From contig JAUCBN010000005.1 of the NCBI GenBank assembly GCA_035048815.1, forward strand, positions 11,000,517-11,064,516: a stretch of 64,000 nt of DNA. The letters are read 5' to 3'. The notes beneath the pieces are model-generated. The model did no database searches and was not told where the DNA came from. It was given only the letters and a program-made list of their open reading frames with translations. This document shows, in pieces, positions 1-11,320 of this stretch. The number at the start of each line of letters is the position of its first letter. The stretch's first letter is position 1. The translations under genes and the position numbers were made by a program. Source of the stretch: Abelmoschus esculentus. Lineage: Eukaryota > Streptophyta > Magnoliopsida > Malvales > Malvaceae.

Positions 1-170
1 TTTTCCCAAAATGCATATTTTTGATAATCTGGTATATATTTAAGTTCAACATCAGGTGCTAGTAAAATTGAAGGTAAAACCTTAGATTTAGAAGGAGCTA
101 AAGATAAATTATAATTGATAAAGAGAATATTTTTTTAACTCCATTTCTTCCTCTTCACGGCTAAGTTATT
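1..170 (-). pseudogene. Ty3/gypsy pol fragment upstream of RT
   Basis: Reading the minus strand from about base 110 to base 1 gives an open stretch that includes LPSILLAPDVELKYIPDYQK. It resembles the linker just before the reverse transcriptase domain of Athila/Tat-type Ty3/gypsy polyproteins. The stretch runs off the left edge, so the RT itself, if present, lies outside the window. The sequence upstream of it (about 110-170 on the minus strand) is AT-rich and frame-broken. This is a family resemblance judged by eye, with no alignment score. Confidence 0.5.
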
Positions 171-676
171 GATCCCTTTTATTTTTTTAAAAAAAATAGT
201 ATAATAACAAATTTTATCCAGGGTAACTCGTTTATTTTTTATTGTTGTCTCTACCCTAAATAATGAGCTCTAATTAATTTTAACATTTATAATAAAAAAT
301 CAAAGAAATAAAAAATATAATGGGTTCATTCAATTTTGTTTTGTTATAAAATATGTTAAAAATCCAAAAAGATTATATGCTTCTTTAAATATTACTATTT
401 TTATATTATCGTATAGTATATGTTTCTATTATTTCTTTTGTATATATCACATTATTTATTACTTTTACCTTATGTTATTAAGTTATTATTATATATTATC
501 TAAAATCTTCATCATTTAGCTTTATTGATATAAATACCTTTTTATTACTATATATGATTATGTTACAATATTATTACCAATTTGAAAGTATTATTATTAT
601 ATATATGTGTTTGTTAATGTATAGTTCATTATTTTTTTAATTTCATCTTTTTACTGATTTACCATTATTAATATGT
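171..676. other. AT-rich spacer, no gene seen
   Basis: Very AT-rich sequence with short TA and TTATTA runs. I saw no coding frame, RNA gene or clear repeat boundary. Confidence 0.6.
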
Positions 677-685
677 TATTATTAA
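677..685. repeat. 9-bp target site duplication, left (TATTATTAA)
   Basis: It pairs with TATTACTAA at 2354-2362 on the other side of the foldback element, with one transition between them. Confidence 0.7.
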
Positions 686-2353
686 GGAAAATTCTACAAT
701 AGGCGTCGAACATTGCTGAACACCACTAACGATGAACATTGTTAAACACCATTAAACTAATTAATAATTAAAAATTTTAAGGATTTAATATATAATTAAT
801 AAATATTTAAAATAAAATTTCAATTAAATAATTTTTTATAAAGAAAACTATACAAATGGTCATCTAATTATCACTTATTTTTTGGGTTGGTCACCAAATT
901 ATTTTTTTTTATCAAAATCATTGTTAACATTTTATTTCATTATTATTTTGGTCATCGACTGTTAAATATTTAACAAAAATCGTAATTTGACATAGTTTAA
1001 TAATATGGACAGTCATCCAACTAGCATTTTTTTCTTGTGTTGGTCGTCCAATTAATTTTTTCATCAAATCACCATTAAAATTTTATTTTGTTATATTTTG
1101 GCCATCAACTGTTAAATATTTAACGGAGACTATGATATCGTATGATTTAATAATAATTTTAGTTCTTCAAATTAATACATTATATAAAATTAATCCAAAT
1201 AAAGAATAACTCATCAAATATTTTAACTAAACCCCAAATTTTTCATCCTTTTTCTTCTTGCTCTTGCAACGCTACTTTAAAAATTAATTTGTCAACTCTT
1301 TCTTTATTTTTCTTGTGTCTTTGAACAACTTATTAAGCTTCAGATTATAAAAAATCATTTTAATTTTATAATTTATTCTTTTAAAGTCTAAGTTAAAAGA
1401 ATAGTTTTTTTTCTTCGAATCGGGATGACGTTTTCATCGAATAGTTTTTTTTTTCAATCCAAAGAAGGTTGTGTTCCGGCATCTGAAAAGTCATTGATGC
1501 CAACTTTGTGTAAAGTTGTGGGAGTATCCATATAAAGATTGAAAAATTGAGTTGCTCAATGAAAATTTAAATAAAACCAAATTTTATTTAATCCTAAGAA
1601 AAATTTTACGACATGCGTCAAATTGATCTATATTTACATGTTAAAGATTTTATGACTATTGATCTATATAAACTTTTATGCGAATTGATAAATCAGTTTT
1701 TTTAATAGATCCGATAAACATAAAAAATAATAGAAAATATATATACTAGTATTTTGGAAAAAGTTAAAGAAACTAGATTAAATTTTAAAATAATAAATCA
1801 TAAAATTAAAGTGATTTTATATAATCTAAAATTTAATAAATTGTTCAAAGACACAAGAGAAATAAAGAGAGTTGACAAATTAATTTTTTAAAGTAATATT
1901 ACAAGAGCAAAAAGGAAAAAGAATTTAGGCTTAGTTCAAATATTTGATGAGTTATATTCTATTAAAATTAATCTGATATAATATAATAATTTTTGGGACT
2001 AAAATTATTATTAAACCATGTCATGTAATAATTTTTGTTAAATATTTAATAGTCGATGACCAAAATAATAATGAAATAAAATGTTAATAATGATTTTGAT
2101 GAAAAAAATAGTTTGATGACCAACCAAAAAAATGTGTTATAATTGGATGATCATTTGTGTAATTTTCCTTATAGGAAATAATTTAATTGAAATTTTATTT
2201 TAAATATTTATGAATTATATATTGAGTCCTTGAAATTTTTAATATTTGTTAATTAGTTTAATGGTGTTCAGAAATGTTCATCGTTAGTGGTGTTCAAAAA
2301 TGTTCATCATTAGTAGTGTTCAGCAATGTTCGACGCGCGTTGTAAACTTATCC
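686..2353. mobile_element. Foldback Mutator-like MITE with long inverted arms
   Basis: The left arm (about 686-1405) and right arm (about 1765-2353) are inverted copies of one another. They share the terminal block around GCGTCGAACATTGCTGAACA and, further in, the block around TTAAATATTTAACAAAAAT. Outer ends are GGAAAATTCTACAA and, reverse-complemented, GGATAAGTTTACAA. The element is flanked by TATTATTAA (677-685) and TATTACTAA (2354-2362), a 9-bp target duplication with one mismatch. A 9-bp duplication with long inverted arms is typical of Mutator-like elements. It has no transposase frame, so it is non-autonomous. The left arm carries an extra tandem copy of about 150 bp (851-1000 repeated at 1003-1157), which makes it longer than the right arm. 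The loop is about 360 bp. Confidence 0.8.
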
Positions 2354-2362
2354 TATTACTAA
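2354..2362. repeat. 9-bp target site duplication, right (TATTACTAA)
   Basis: Partner of 677-685. It directly abuts the GGATAAGTTTACAA end of the inverted arm. Confidence 0.7.
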
Positions 2363-2439
2363 TTATTATTATAAGTTAAATACATAAAAAAATAAATAAT
2401 TAGCATCACATGTTATTATATTCACTCCATAAATAATAA

Positions 2440-2610
2440 ACAAAGCCAGGCAGTTTTATAATAGTCCAATATAATAATTAAAATCCAAAATCAATTACAA
2501 TAGGCCCAATTGCTTAACCCTAATTATGATAACCCTAAAAAATACTTTATTTCTTTGTAGCCGCCAAGCTCCGGTCGTTAGATCTAGATAAGATCTAACG
2601 ACCCAAAATA
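2440..2610 (+). promoter_or_regulatory. Promoter-like cluster: site II motif, telo-boxes, hairpin
   Basis: The plus strand carries GGCCCAATT (TGGGCY-type site II class), then two AACCCTAA-type telo-boxes within about 40 bp. Both motif types are known from promoters of plant translation and housekeeping genes. A perfect 13-bp inverted repeat follows (2573-2585 against 2591-2603, 5-base loop). No convincing coding exon follows on the plus strand. The cluster may be an orphaned promoter or the distal half of a minus-strand gene. Confidence 0.35.
2573..2603. repeat. Perfect 13-bp hairpin GGTCGTTAGATCT / AGATCTAACGACC
   Basis: The arms at 2573-2585 and 2591-2603 are exact reverse complements around the loop AGATA. 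It sits next to the telo-box cluster. A second small hairpin (GTGTCC...GGACAC) lies near 2669-2684. Confidence 0.7.
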
Positions 2611-3073
2611 AAGGATGACAGACCTTCTAAAATCATTCGCTTTGCGCGAGCCATTATAGTAGTTCTTCGTGTCCCCATCGGACACGTCGCCTGTGGTCCG
2701 GTCCTTCTCTTCTCTAGAAGCCACGTCCAAATACAATGAAAGAAAACAAAATTCAATGTCAGAGAATTATACAACCATAAACGCAGAAATCAGAAGAATT
2801 ACGTACAAACAAATTTCAGCAAAATTCATAAGCATATTCAGTAGCAGAAATTATCGACGGATCTGACAAATTTCAAGAGAGCATTCATAATTTTTGTTTT
2901 CTTTTCTTTTGTAATCGGTTATAAGAACCGAAAGAAAACATCAGGCAACCCATTCGAAAATTGAGAGAAATCAATAAAAAGTAAAACCTTTCAAGGTATA
3001 CCAGATTTTCCAGACCCATTCTTTTGCACGCACTAAAGAAATCAAAAAGGAAATAAAGTTAAGAGTTTTCTTC

Positions 3074-3334
3074 TCACCTTTTTTCTCTTTGGTTCTTCTG
3101 GTCTCTGCCTTCAATCGATAATAAGCCTACAGTCGTTGCGTTGATGGGGTGAATCGCTAAGAAGTATAGAGCTAGAGATCGACTCTTGAAAAATATTAAA
3201 AATATTTCTTTTTCAATATGTTTTTTTAAGGAAAAGTGGTTTCGATTTGGATTTTCAAAATAGAAAAGGGGGTTTATCTTCCGGGTTTGGTGATGATTTC
3301 CTGGAATTACTAGATGAACACGATGAATGTTCAT
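3074..3334 (-). CDS. Candidate first exon of an unidentified gene
   Basis: An 86-codon frame begins at the first ATG downstream of the candidate TATA box at 3437-3446. It is basic and aromatic-rich, and I do not recognise a domain. Near its end on the minus strand the sequence reads AAAAAAGGTGAGAAG, which matches a plant 5' splice donor (AG/GTGAG). The frame could therefore be a 5' leader or first exon continuing into an intron below 3070. No matching coding exon is visible before the foldback element at 2353, so the gene is probably truncated or this is a chance frame. No function is assigned. Confidence 0.25.
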   Translation of the reverse strand: MNIHRVHLVIPGNHHQTRKINPLFYFENPNRNHFSLKKHIEKEIFLIFFKSRSLALYFLAIHPINATTVGLLSIEGRDQKNQREKR

Positions 3335-3399
3335 CGTTGTTCCTTGGATTTTGTTTGAAGGTGCAGAGAGTTTTTGGGGTATTGTTTTGTTTCGAAAGA

Positions 3400-3470
3400 A
3401 AAATGAAAGAAAGGTTTCGGTCTTTATTTCTATTTGGATTTATAGTGGGCTTAAAATATGAAAATGAGCA
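3400..3470 (-). promoter_or_regulatory. Candidate minus-strand core promoter
   Basis: On the minus strand, TAAGCCCA (site II-like) is followed at once by CTATAAATCC, a good TATA box (3437-3446). Next comes a C/A-rich stretch that resembles a plant 5' leader, then an ATG at 3334. The geometry is right for a promoter. The gene body is not evident. Confidence 0.35.
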
Positions 3471-3544
3471 TTTTACATCAGGAATCCCTCCGTGCAAGAG
3501 AAACCATGCTCATAGCCCTTCCAAGTTTTCGAATATTTTTGATT

Positions 3545-4900
3545 TAGTCCCGATTTAAGCCTCAATCAGTTATTTTTTAATTGGGTTTATCAACTTTAAG
3601 TCCCTCCTTGTTTTAAACATATTTTTATCCAGCCATTCCCCCTTTTGTATTCACTTTCGTAGTCACTAACATTTTATTATATCTCCCAATCGAGTCACGT
3701 TTTCAATTTGTATTTCCTTTTCTTTTAATCTGTTCTCTCTACTTTATTTTTATTTTACTTTAGCCACTAATTCATGAGACTAATCTTGTTTTTATTTTAA
3801 TTTTGTTAAAAAATTATATCTTTCCTCATTTGGTCCCTGACAGTAATCTTCAAATATCTTAAATTTACTTTATTTCTTCATTTCAGTTCCAATTTCTGCT
3901 TTTATTTATTTATTTATTTATTTCAGAATTGTTCACTTAAACATATGTTTGATAAGTTTAATTAGAGTTTAGTTTCAAGTTATTTGAGTAATATACATAT
4001 TAGTTGCTCTTTTATATCACATATAAAACCATATTTCATGAGTTAGCATTTGTATACCTGTCCTTCATATTTTGTATCATTAGTTTATTATGTTTAGATT
4101 CCATGCATGTGTTTTGCTCATATTTTAGCATGTGATGTATCTTTTAGCTTTTGTTATTTCAAGTTACTTTTTTAGTTTATGCGATGTATGTTTCATGATA
4201 GATTATGTTTTAATATTTGTTAAGAGAGCATGATTAGTTTGTGTATCCTTTTTGTTCCGGTCTAGGCTTTTATTTTTGTATGAATGTTAGTATGATTAAA
4301 TTATATATTTTGATCATGTGACATATCATATTTGTGTTTGTTGTTATCTTTATAGTTTGGTCCTTATCTCATGTAACATATGTTATTTTAATTTTGCTCT
4401 CCACTTAAGTTGCACTTCAAGTCGTAAAATTATTAATTAATGCAATGCATCTTTATTTGGTCGTAACGGACTCGATACCAAACGTAGTGGTGATGATGTA
4501 TGCTTTTACCTTCGAATAAAGAGACTTTAAAATATATTCGAATTTATAATTAAATATTAATTTAAATACCATTTTAATTTAAAAATTTAGATATTAAATA
4601 AGGGGTAAATATTTTTAAGATACCAATTTTTGGCGGCTTGAAAATACTAACATGTTTTTAACTGTAATTGACTCCCGAACCTTTTTAATTTTGAACCTTT
4701 AGTTTTATGATGTCCGGTATACCAAAGTGACCGGTGTTGACTCCATTTTTCATTTTGCTTTCCAACATTTTTTTCCAAAACATTTTTTCAACCCATCATT
4801 TTAAAGTTTATTTTTATATAATTTTCTAATTCAAAATATTTCTTCTAAATCTTAGAGACCTTTTTACTTTTTTTACCTTTCCTCAATCTCTTATTTTTCA
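3545..4900. other. AT-rich spacer, no gene seen
   Basis: T-rich sequence with scattered phrases such as TTGGTCC that are common in decayed plant retrotransposons. I could not define an element boundary or any frame. Confidence 0.5.
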
Positions 4901-4904
4901 AACC

Positions 4905-5066
4905 CTAATTTCCAATATTAAATTCCTCATTTCCCTAATTTTTAAATCCCTAAATTTTTTAATTTTATTTTAATTCTTTTCCATTCTCTCCTTAAAACCT
5001 AAATCCCAGAATTCTAATTTTAAATCCCTAAATCCCTAAACTTTTAAACCTAAATCCCTAATTTAA
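4905..5066. repeat. Degenerate CCCTAAA-like (interstitial telomere-like) tract
   Basis: Many near-matches to the plant telomere unit (AACCCTAAT, AATCCCTAAA, TAAATCCCTAAAC) occur in one orientation, spaced irregularly in AT-rich DNA. The units are neither perfect nor contiguous, so this is telomere-like low-complexity sequence and not a true telomere array. Confidence 0.45.
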
Positions 5067-5069
5067 TTT

Positions 5070-6240
5070 TCACCTTTTTCCTAAGCTTTTTAAACCTTTT
5101 CGATAAACGTTAAATTCTACAACATTACCATCAAATTTCATTGTTAAAATACAGCTTCTCACATTAATCTTTGTATGTGAGGTAGAAAAAATAAAAATAT
5201 CGATCTTTACCAAAATATTTTTAGCATTCTCTCTGGATAAATGATAGAATAATCCGCCAAATGGATAGTCACTCTTTTTTCCTTCAAACACTAGTTAGTA
5301 ATCATTTTATAAATAGAGAGTGACATTACATTTATTGAAGCTCCTAAATTGCATATTGCACTTTTAATTAAAATATTCTCTATTTTATAGGGTATGGCAA
5401 ACATACCTTGGTCCTTCATTTTTTTGGAAGTTTTCGTTAAAATAATACATACACGTTTTTTCTCAAATTCACTCTCTCGTGATTAATTAGTTTTTTTTTT
5501 GTGGTGCACAATTCCTTTAAAAATCGGGCATACCTAGATACTTGTCGTATTACTTCTAAAAGAGGTTTTGAAACACCTCTATTATTTCATTCTCTTCATC
5601 TCTTTTGTCACGCTTCGTCAGTCTTGACGAAAATAGTGGTGCGATTTCTTGAGGAATGGAAGGGGAAGTGGTAAAAAAGATATACCTTGAGTTTCGAAAG
5701 TTGACGTTTCCTTCTCGTTCTCTGGATGTGCAATAGTCTTTTCTGAAATTTCAAAATTAATAAATTTTCCACTTCGGATAGTGATAGCACTAATATTTTC
5801 TCTTAGATTTAGTTGTGTTTCATAGGAAAGTTTTCATTGTGATTTTAGTCTTCTTACGGTTTGAGCTAATTGGGACACTTGTTTATCAAATTCTTGTAGG
5901 TGGGTCTCAGTATGGTTTTAAAACTTTGTTTGAGAAATTTCTAGCCGCTCAATAATGGACTCTTCTAATGATGACTTAGGTTGTTGATTTTATTGTCCTT
6001 GTTGACATGATTGATTCTGTCTAAAGTTTGATTTATTAGCTTAGGTTCGAATGGTCCCTCCACCCGGGATTATAGGTATTGACATTAGGGCTATAAGGTC
6101 TCTGAGGAGGCCTAAAAAAATTTCATAAGGCATTTACTTGGCATTTATATTTTCTTGAATAATCGGATAACAATATATTGGATGCTCTAGACTTGTACAT
6201 TTCCCGTAAAATCTAGCTGCGTTGTTTTTATTTGTAACAA
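5070..6240 (-). pseudogene. Decayed gag-protease of Athila/Tat-type Ty3/gypsy element
   Basis: The minus strand from 6240 downward matches the gag C-terminal half of element P (61480-62000). It shares a PPQRPYSPNVNTYNP-like stretch, a KSSLEESIIERL-like coiled segment and an ISAITIRSG-like segment. It then runs into the end of the protease region (5070-5291), with TKINVRSCILTMKFDG matching the same region of element P. Several stops and frame changes break it. The gag N-terminus, protease active site, RT, integrase and LTRs are missing or unrecognisable. It is a truncated relic of the same family as elements N (50.4-56.8 kb) and P (59.1 kb onward). Confidence 0.75.
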
Positions 6241-6244
6241 GGGA

Positions 6245-7380
6245 TTGAACAATTTCATTGATTAATTAAATCTATTTTTAACGATTAAATTATGGTTAAT
6301 TAAATTCAATAATTATTATAATAGTTAACTGATCATTTAAACTAAATATTATAATTAACCAACCATGAACACTTAGTGAGCATTCAATCGAGTCGAGAAA
6401 AATTTGAGTTCATTGAATTGATGAATCTTATTTTATAACACAAAATTTATTTAATTTTTTTGAGTTGTGTCAAGTTACTTGAATTTAGTTATAAATATTG
6501 ATTGTATCACGACACTAATTAATTAATTAGAAAAAACAAATAAATTAAAAGCCCTTGGGTGTTCAACGAGTTGCCAACACCTTCCGACGATAAACCAAAT
6601 GGTTTCACAAAAAGATGAAGTAAAGAGAAATCTTAGAATTTGTGAAAATCGCTACTGTGGGTGGTCATAGAGCACTGCCTCCATACTTTGTATATAAGTT
6701 AAGATTATAAGGACAAATGTGATAGCTAAATGATCGAATGGAAGTCCTTGTCAACAATCAAAATTTCATGACATCAGAAAACCTATCGTTGTGCCTAGAA
6801 AAGGCAATGCAGTTTGTGTATTGAATGGAGTGAGGAAGATATTTGAAAACGGTCACTCTTGCATTAAGTGTGACATCTTTTCCCTTTTTTATACGATTAT
6901 TATTAGCATGAAATTTTCAATGAAACGCTAAAAAGTATTTCTACTGATCTTCACTTTGATGGGAATATCATGGCTGAAGGTCTCGGCCGAATGCAGGCCT
7001 CGATGGACCATGTTTCAAGGGTGCAATATTCGAATTGTTAAAGTCGGAAACAAGGGATAAGACAGAAGCAATCAAATTGTCAGAATTATTTTATCATCTT
7101 CATCGCAAAGTTATTTTCACTGGGTTAATTATTTTTTTACAACAACATTATGATATAAACATTATTTTTATCCCCTCTGTTTATTGTTAAGTATAGGATT
7201 AAATACATGTGTTAAAACATGTTGATAAGAAATAGTTCCTTTTCTTCTTAATCTTACTTTGGTATGTTTGAAATAGAAGAAATAATTGAATTCATAATGG
7301 TGTTTTAACATCAGGTAAGATGATTGTGAACCTCTCACATCTTCTTGCTGCAAATTTTTTGATGGCAAACGAACTGGTCT
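6245..7380. other. Unassigned spacer
   Basis: AT-rich up to about 6540, then more balanced composition to about 7060. A short plus-strand reading around 6950-7060 has few stops but matches nothing I recognise. It may be the decayed upstream part of the RNase H-bearing element at 7405. Confidence 0.4.
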
Positions 7381-7404
7381 CCCTTAGTTCCTTGTAGCAG
7401 AGAT

Positions 7405-7930
7405 AATAAATGGCCAAAATCTGAAGAACTCAAGATAAAAATCAATGGCGACGTTGCTTTTATACCATGTACTGGAAAGGCTATTGTTTGAGTAATTGCA
7501 AGGGATACAAATAAACTTATAGTTGATGGTAGGACATACAAACTTTATGACGTACACACAGCAGAATTTGCTGAAGCATCTGCATTTGCTGTTGGAATAA
7601 AATTGGTTGTAGACAATGAGTGGGAAACAATCCAAGTGGCAGGAGATTCCATGATAATTATAAAATAAATTGGATGCTGAAGATTTGGACCTCTCGGCAG
7701 CTGCCTATTATTTGAGAGAAGCTCATCATTTAGTTCATTCATTTTCATTTATTAACGTTTCTCATGTAAGCCGGGAGGCTAATAAGATTACTCATATATT
7801 AGTTCATTGGCCACTAAATTTGATTGATCCTTTTTATTTTTCATTTGATATTCCTATGTGTATTGAAACTCTTGTTTTGGAAGATGCCCTTTTAGCTAAG
7901 CAATATATTTATTTAAATAAAAAATATAGG
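7405..7930 (+). pseudogene. RNase H-like domain relic (non-LTR retrotransposon type)
   Basis: The first frame reads SEELKIKINGDVAF, then VIARDTNKLIVDG, HTAEFAEASAFAVGI and QVAGDSMIII. This matches the order of strands and acidic motifs in plant RVT_3-type RNase H domains found at the C-terminus of LINE polyproteins and in free-standing relatives. A stop (position about 7489) interrupts it. A shift near 7670 leads into the frame holding the C-terminal SHVSREANKITHILVHWPL, the usual helix after the last acidic residue. It has no upstream RT and no splice context, so it is probably the dead 3' end of a LINE. A decayed host RNase H-like gene is the alternative. Confidence 0.65.
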
Positions 7931-8061
7931 ATTAAATTGTAAAGTTTAAAAATTATATAATTAATGAATAAAGTACAAAAATAAAGTATTAAGTTGTCAA
8001 GTATATAAAACCTAAATGAATATAGAGACTAGATAGATAATTAGACTATATTGAATGCTCA

Positions 8062-8118
<57 letters not shown>
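8062..8118. repeat. (ATT)n microsatellite, about 19 units
   Basis: An uninterrupted ATT array is followed directly by a short (CAT)n tract to about 8135. Arrays like this often lie close to the ends of retroelements. Confidence 0.95.
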
Positions 8119-8320
8119 GATCATCATCATCATCGCTCTTCGTGTATTTATCTTATAAAAAATCTTATAAGATTAAACAAATATAAGTTTTTTATTAGAA
8201 GTTCAATTATATAATATAATTGTATAAGTTAGTTAGGTGTATTTTTTATTTATTATATTATAATATAACAAGGTCAAATCATTTTTCTACATTCTTTAAT
8301 TTTTCTCAAATAAAAAATAT

Positions 8321-8567
8321 TATTGTAAATAAAATAATGAAGAACTAAAACAAGAATAAAGAATAAGAATGAAAGAACAAAAAGAAGATATAAAGAGAGA
8401 TATTTGTATTATTCTCAATATTGACTTGTGTACAATGCCTTCACAAACTCATCTATTTATAGGCATAAGAAGTACATAATATATTAAACTCTAATTAATG
8501 AAGATAATATTCCTAATGATAGAGTTCTTATTGTGATAGACATCCACATAGATAAATATTCATAACA
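8321..8567 (-). repeat. Copia 3' LTR (minus-strand element)
   Basis: Direct repeat of 13540-13786. The outer end has drifted (TATTGT instead of TGTTAT, two transitions), while the inner end keeps CATAACA. The target copy AATAT abuts it at 8316-8320. Confidence 0.9.
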
Positions 8568-8580
8568 CTCCCCCTTGGAT
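8568..8580 (-). other. Copia polypurine tract
   Basis: CTCCCCCTTGG on the plus strand reads CCAAGGGGGAG on the element strand, immediately before the 3' LTR start TGTTATG. This is the expected site and composition for the plus-strand primer of reverse transcription. Confidence 0.8.
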
Positions 8581-9559
8581 ATCTATGGAGATAATGCGCC
8601 TCGTTAAAACCTTACTAAGATAAAAACCCTCTGGAAAAAAAATCTTTTTGAAGGAAAAATAGTACACGCATCTTTGATACGTATAACATGTTGCCTCATT
8701 AAAAACCTTACTAGGAAAGCCCATTGGGACAAAACCTCGATTAAGGGGAAAATAGTGTAACGCGTATTTACTCCTCCTCATGAAAATATCACAGAAGATC
8801 TTTGAATCTTTATAATTCAATATTGAATACAATCTTCAAATGTTGAAGTAGATTATGCACTAGTTGATAAATTTTCCAAATTATTGCTTGAAATGATTAA
8901 TCAAATACTATTATTCTTAAGATCATGAGGGACGAAACTTGAAAGAAATATGTTTCGTTTTACCATATTTGATGTATTCACCTTGAAATATAAATTTTGT
9001 ATTTATCTCTATACATGATAGCTTACATGTTATCATGTAAAAGCAATTCACATATCTTCTAGATATGTTTAGCCAAACACATATTTCGGCTTTTCCTTAA
9101 GCATAACAATTATTTAAAGGTAATGATCTCGTAGCACTTAAACAATATTTCTTGACCAACTAAGATACGTTGCTTCCAAATAAAATAATGTATATAGTGC
9201 TTTTAGACCAAGAATATCATTACCCTTTTCTCGATGGTGGAATGGATCTTTTACATTAAGAGATATAACAACCATAAAGGTGATAAATGAATATGCGTTA
9301 TGCATGTAAGGTCTCTTTAAATATTTTTTTGTATGTCGATTGATGCATAAGGATTTGAGGAGATCCCTTCACGAGTTTCAACGATATTCAAATCATCGTC
9401 ATATACAACAATAAAAATTCAGAGCTAAAGCTCTTAATAAAAAATGCTCGGGAAAATTAAATAATTTATATAGCATTATGTTAATAAGTATTCAATGATG
9501 CGATTATACCAAATACGCTAGATTGTTTTAAGCTATAAAAAATATATTCAATATGATTG

Positions 9560-11320
9560 AATAATGTTCTTGAGAACTTGAATTAATTTCTTATGACAAT
9601 CTAAATCTTTTCGGAAGTTTCATATAAATATTATTATAAAGAGGCCCATTCAAATAGGATGTAACAACATCCATTAGGAAGAAACTAAGTAATTTTATTT
9701 ATTGCTAGACTGATCAAAATCTAAAAGTAGTTGCATCCACCACCGAAAAATATATTTTCCTCATAATCAATTTCGTGTCTTTGTGAGAATCCTTGTGCAA
9801 TCAAATGAGCTTATATATCATAATTTCCCATTTTAATTTATCTTTCTCATAAAGGCTCATTTATATACATGAGCTTTACACATTTCAATGTATGGGCTAT
9901 ATACCCAAATACTTGTCTTTTCAAAAGAGATTTTAGTTTTGGCTCAATTTCATCTTTCATGTTGGCCAATCATTTCTTTATTTACATTATCCAATTGACA
10001 ATGATTCATGATCCACATCATCAAATAAAATCTCTAGTACTATATTGCATATAAATATATTAACAAAGTCGATTTATTTTTCGTTCCATTTATTACCAGA
10101 CATGACATAATCTATTGAGATCTCTTTATTTTCAAGTACCTGAGTCATGTCAATGTCTCTGTTGGAGACCTTATAATCTCTTCTTGAGATTTTTATAATT
10201 CATTGATTCCTCGATCAAACCATCATAAAATATTGCTCCTTTTCTTTTTTGATGAGTTTTTTATCTTTAGAACTTACTAATCTTATTACGCTTCAAGCGT
10301 AAGTTAGACTAATTAGCAACTAGAGTTAGTCCTTCCAGGACTTCAAATATAATCGGAGCATTCATAGCTGGTATGCGTGACTTAGTCACTCTTTTAGGGT
10401 CAGCAAAATCATCTTACAATTGATTTGCTAAATGAATTATCATTTGAACTTGTAGTTCACATTGTGTAGTACGTGGATCAAAAATAGAAAACAATAATTC
10501 ATTCCAACTTATTTTTTCCCTAGCTATTTATTTTCCCCCCTAATGTTAGGTAAACTGACCCTTTAAAATGATAGTTAGTAAATCGGATTGTAAATAAATT
10601 CCCTATCAGAAGCTTAAGATATTTAAATCTGATTTATATTCCCAACAAAACTCATCTTTGTGCGTTGTGTTGGAGCAATTAGAACATATATCGCACACCC
10701 AAAAAAGTTAAGATGAGAAATATTTGATTCCTGACTAAAAACCATTTATAATGGGAAAACTTATGATCATTTGTTATCTTGACGCGAATTAGTGATACTA
10801 TATGTAAAATGATATCAACATTATCAAGACCGATTGTCTTTATAAGATAATTTGAAAAAAGTGCTCGTAATTTTATCAACGAGCAAGTAACCTCACAAAC
10901 ACCAAATTGTGGGTTAATAACAAGGATACATATAACCATCTAGTCTATGCATCGATAAAAATCATAAAATATCTAGATGGTCTTTAAGAAATATGTATGG
11001 GCCCACATATATCACCTTATATCTATTCTATAAAATTAATAGATTTACACTCTATTTTAGTTGTTGATGATTGAATAATCAAATTGCTTTCATAACAAGT
11101 ATCACATGAAAAATTATCATGAAGAAAATCTTTGTTCTTCAATAAATGACCACATGAAAGTGTCAACAAATTTTCGCATTATAATTGAACCGAAATGGTC
11201 TAACCGGTTATGCCAAATAAAATTATCAGTAAACATCTGATTTACAATAGCATAAGCTTCAATTTGTACTAATTCTTTTGTAGTACAATATGGATGACAG
11301 TGCATGCAAATTTTGCAAAG
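9560..11320 (-). pseudogene. Decayed copia pol: pre-integrase, integrase, RT
   Basis: Three blocks in copia order can be read on the minus strand. Around 11117-11260 is MFTDNFIWHNRLDHFGSI, the GAG-pre-integrase segment. Around 10679-10900 is the integrase C-terminal part (GLDNVD... and NQIFLILTFLGVRY). Around 9560-9990 is RT, with LIAQGFSQRHEIDYEENIF and DVVTSYLNGPLYNNIYMKLP. Copia order is integrase before RT, which agrees. Stops and frameshifts occur every few dozen codons, so no active polyprotein can be made. The RNase H part toward 8600 is too decayed to recognise. Confidence 0.8.

Noticed and set aside
2669..2866. A 65-codon frame next to the telo-box cluster
   Set aside because: It begins with a non-ATG codon, has no recognisable domain, and probably lies in leader or intron-like sequence.
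4905..5066. A relic telomere (interstitial CCCTAAA array)
   Set aside because: Units are imperfect, irregularly spaced and embedded in AT-rich sequence, so they are kept only as telomere-like low complexity. The same holds for TTTAGGGTTTA phrases at 16440-16560 and 20760-20850.
7335..7748. Minus-strand frames at 7335-7748
   Set aside because: They are antisense to the RNase H-like relic, which has recognisable motif order on the plus strand.
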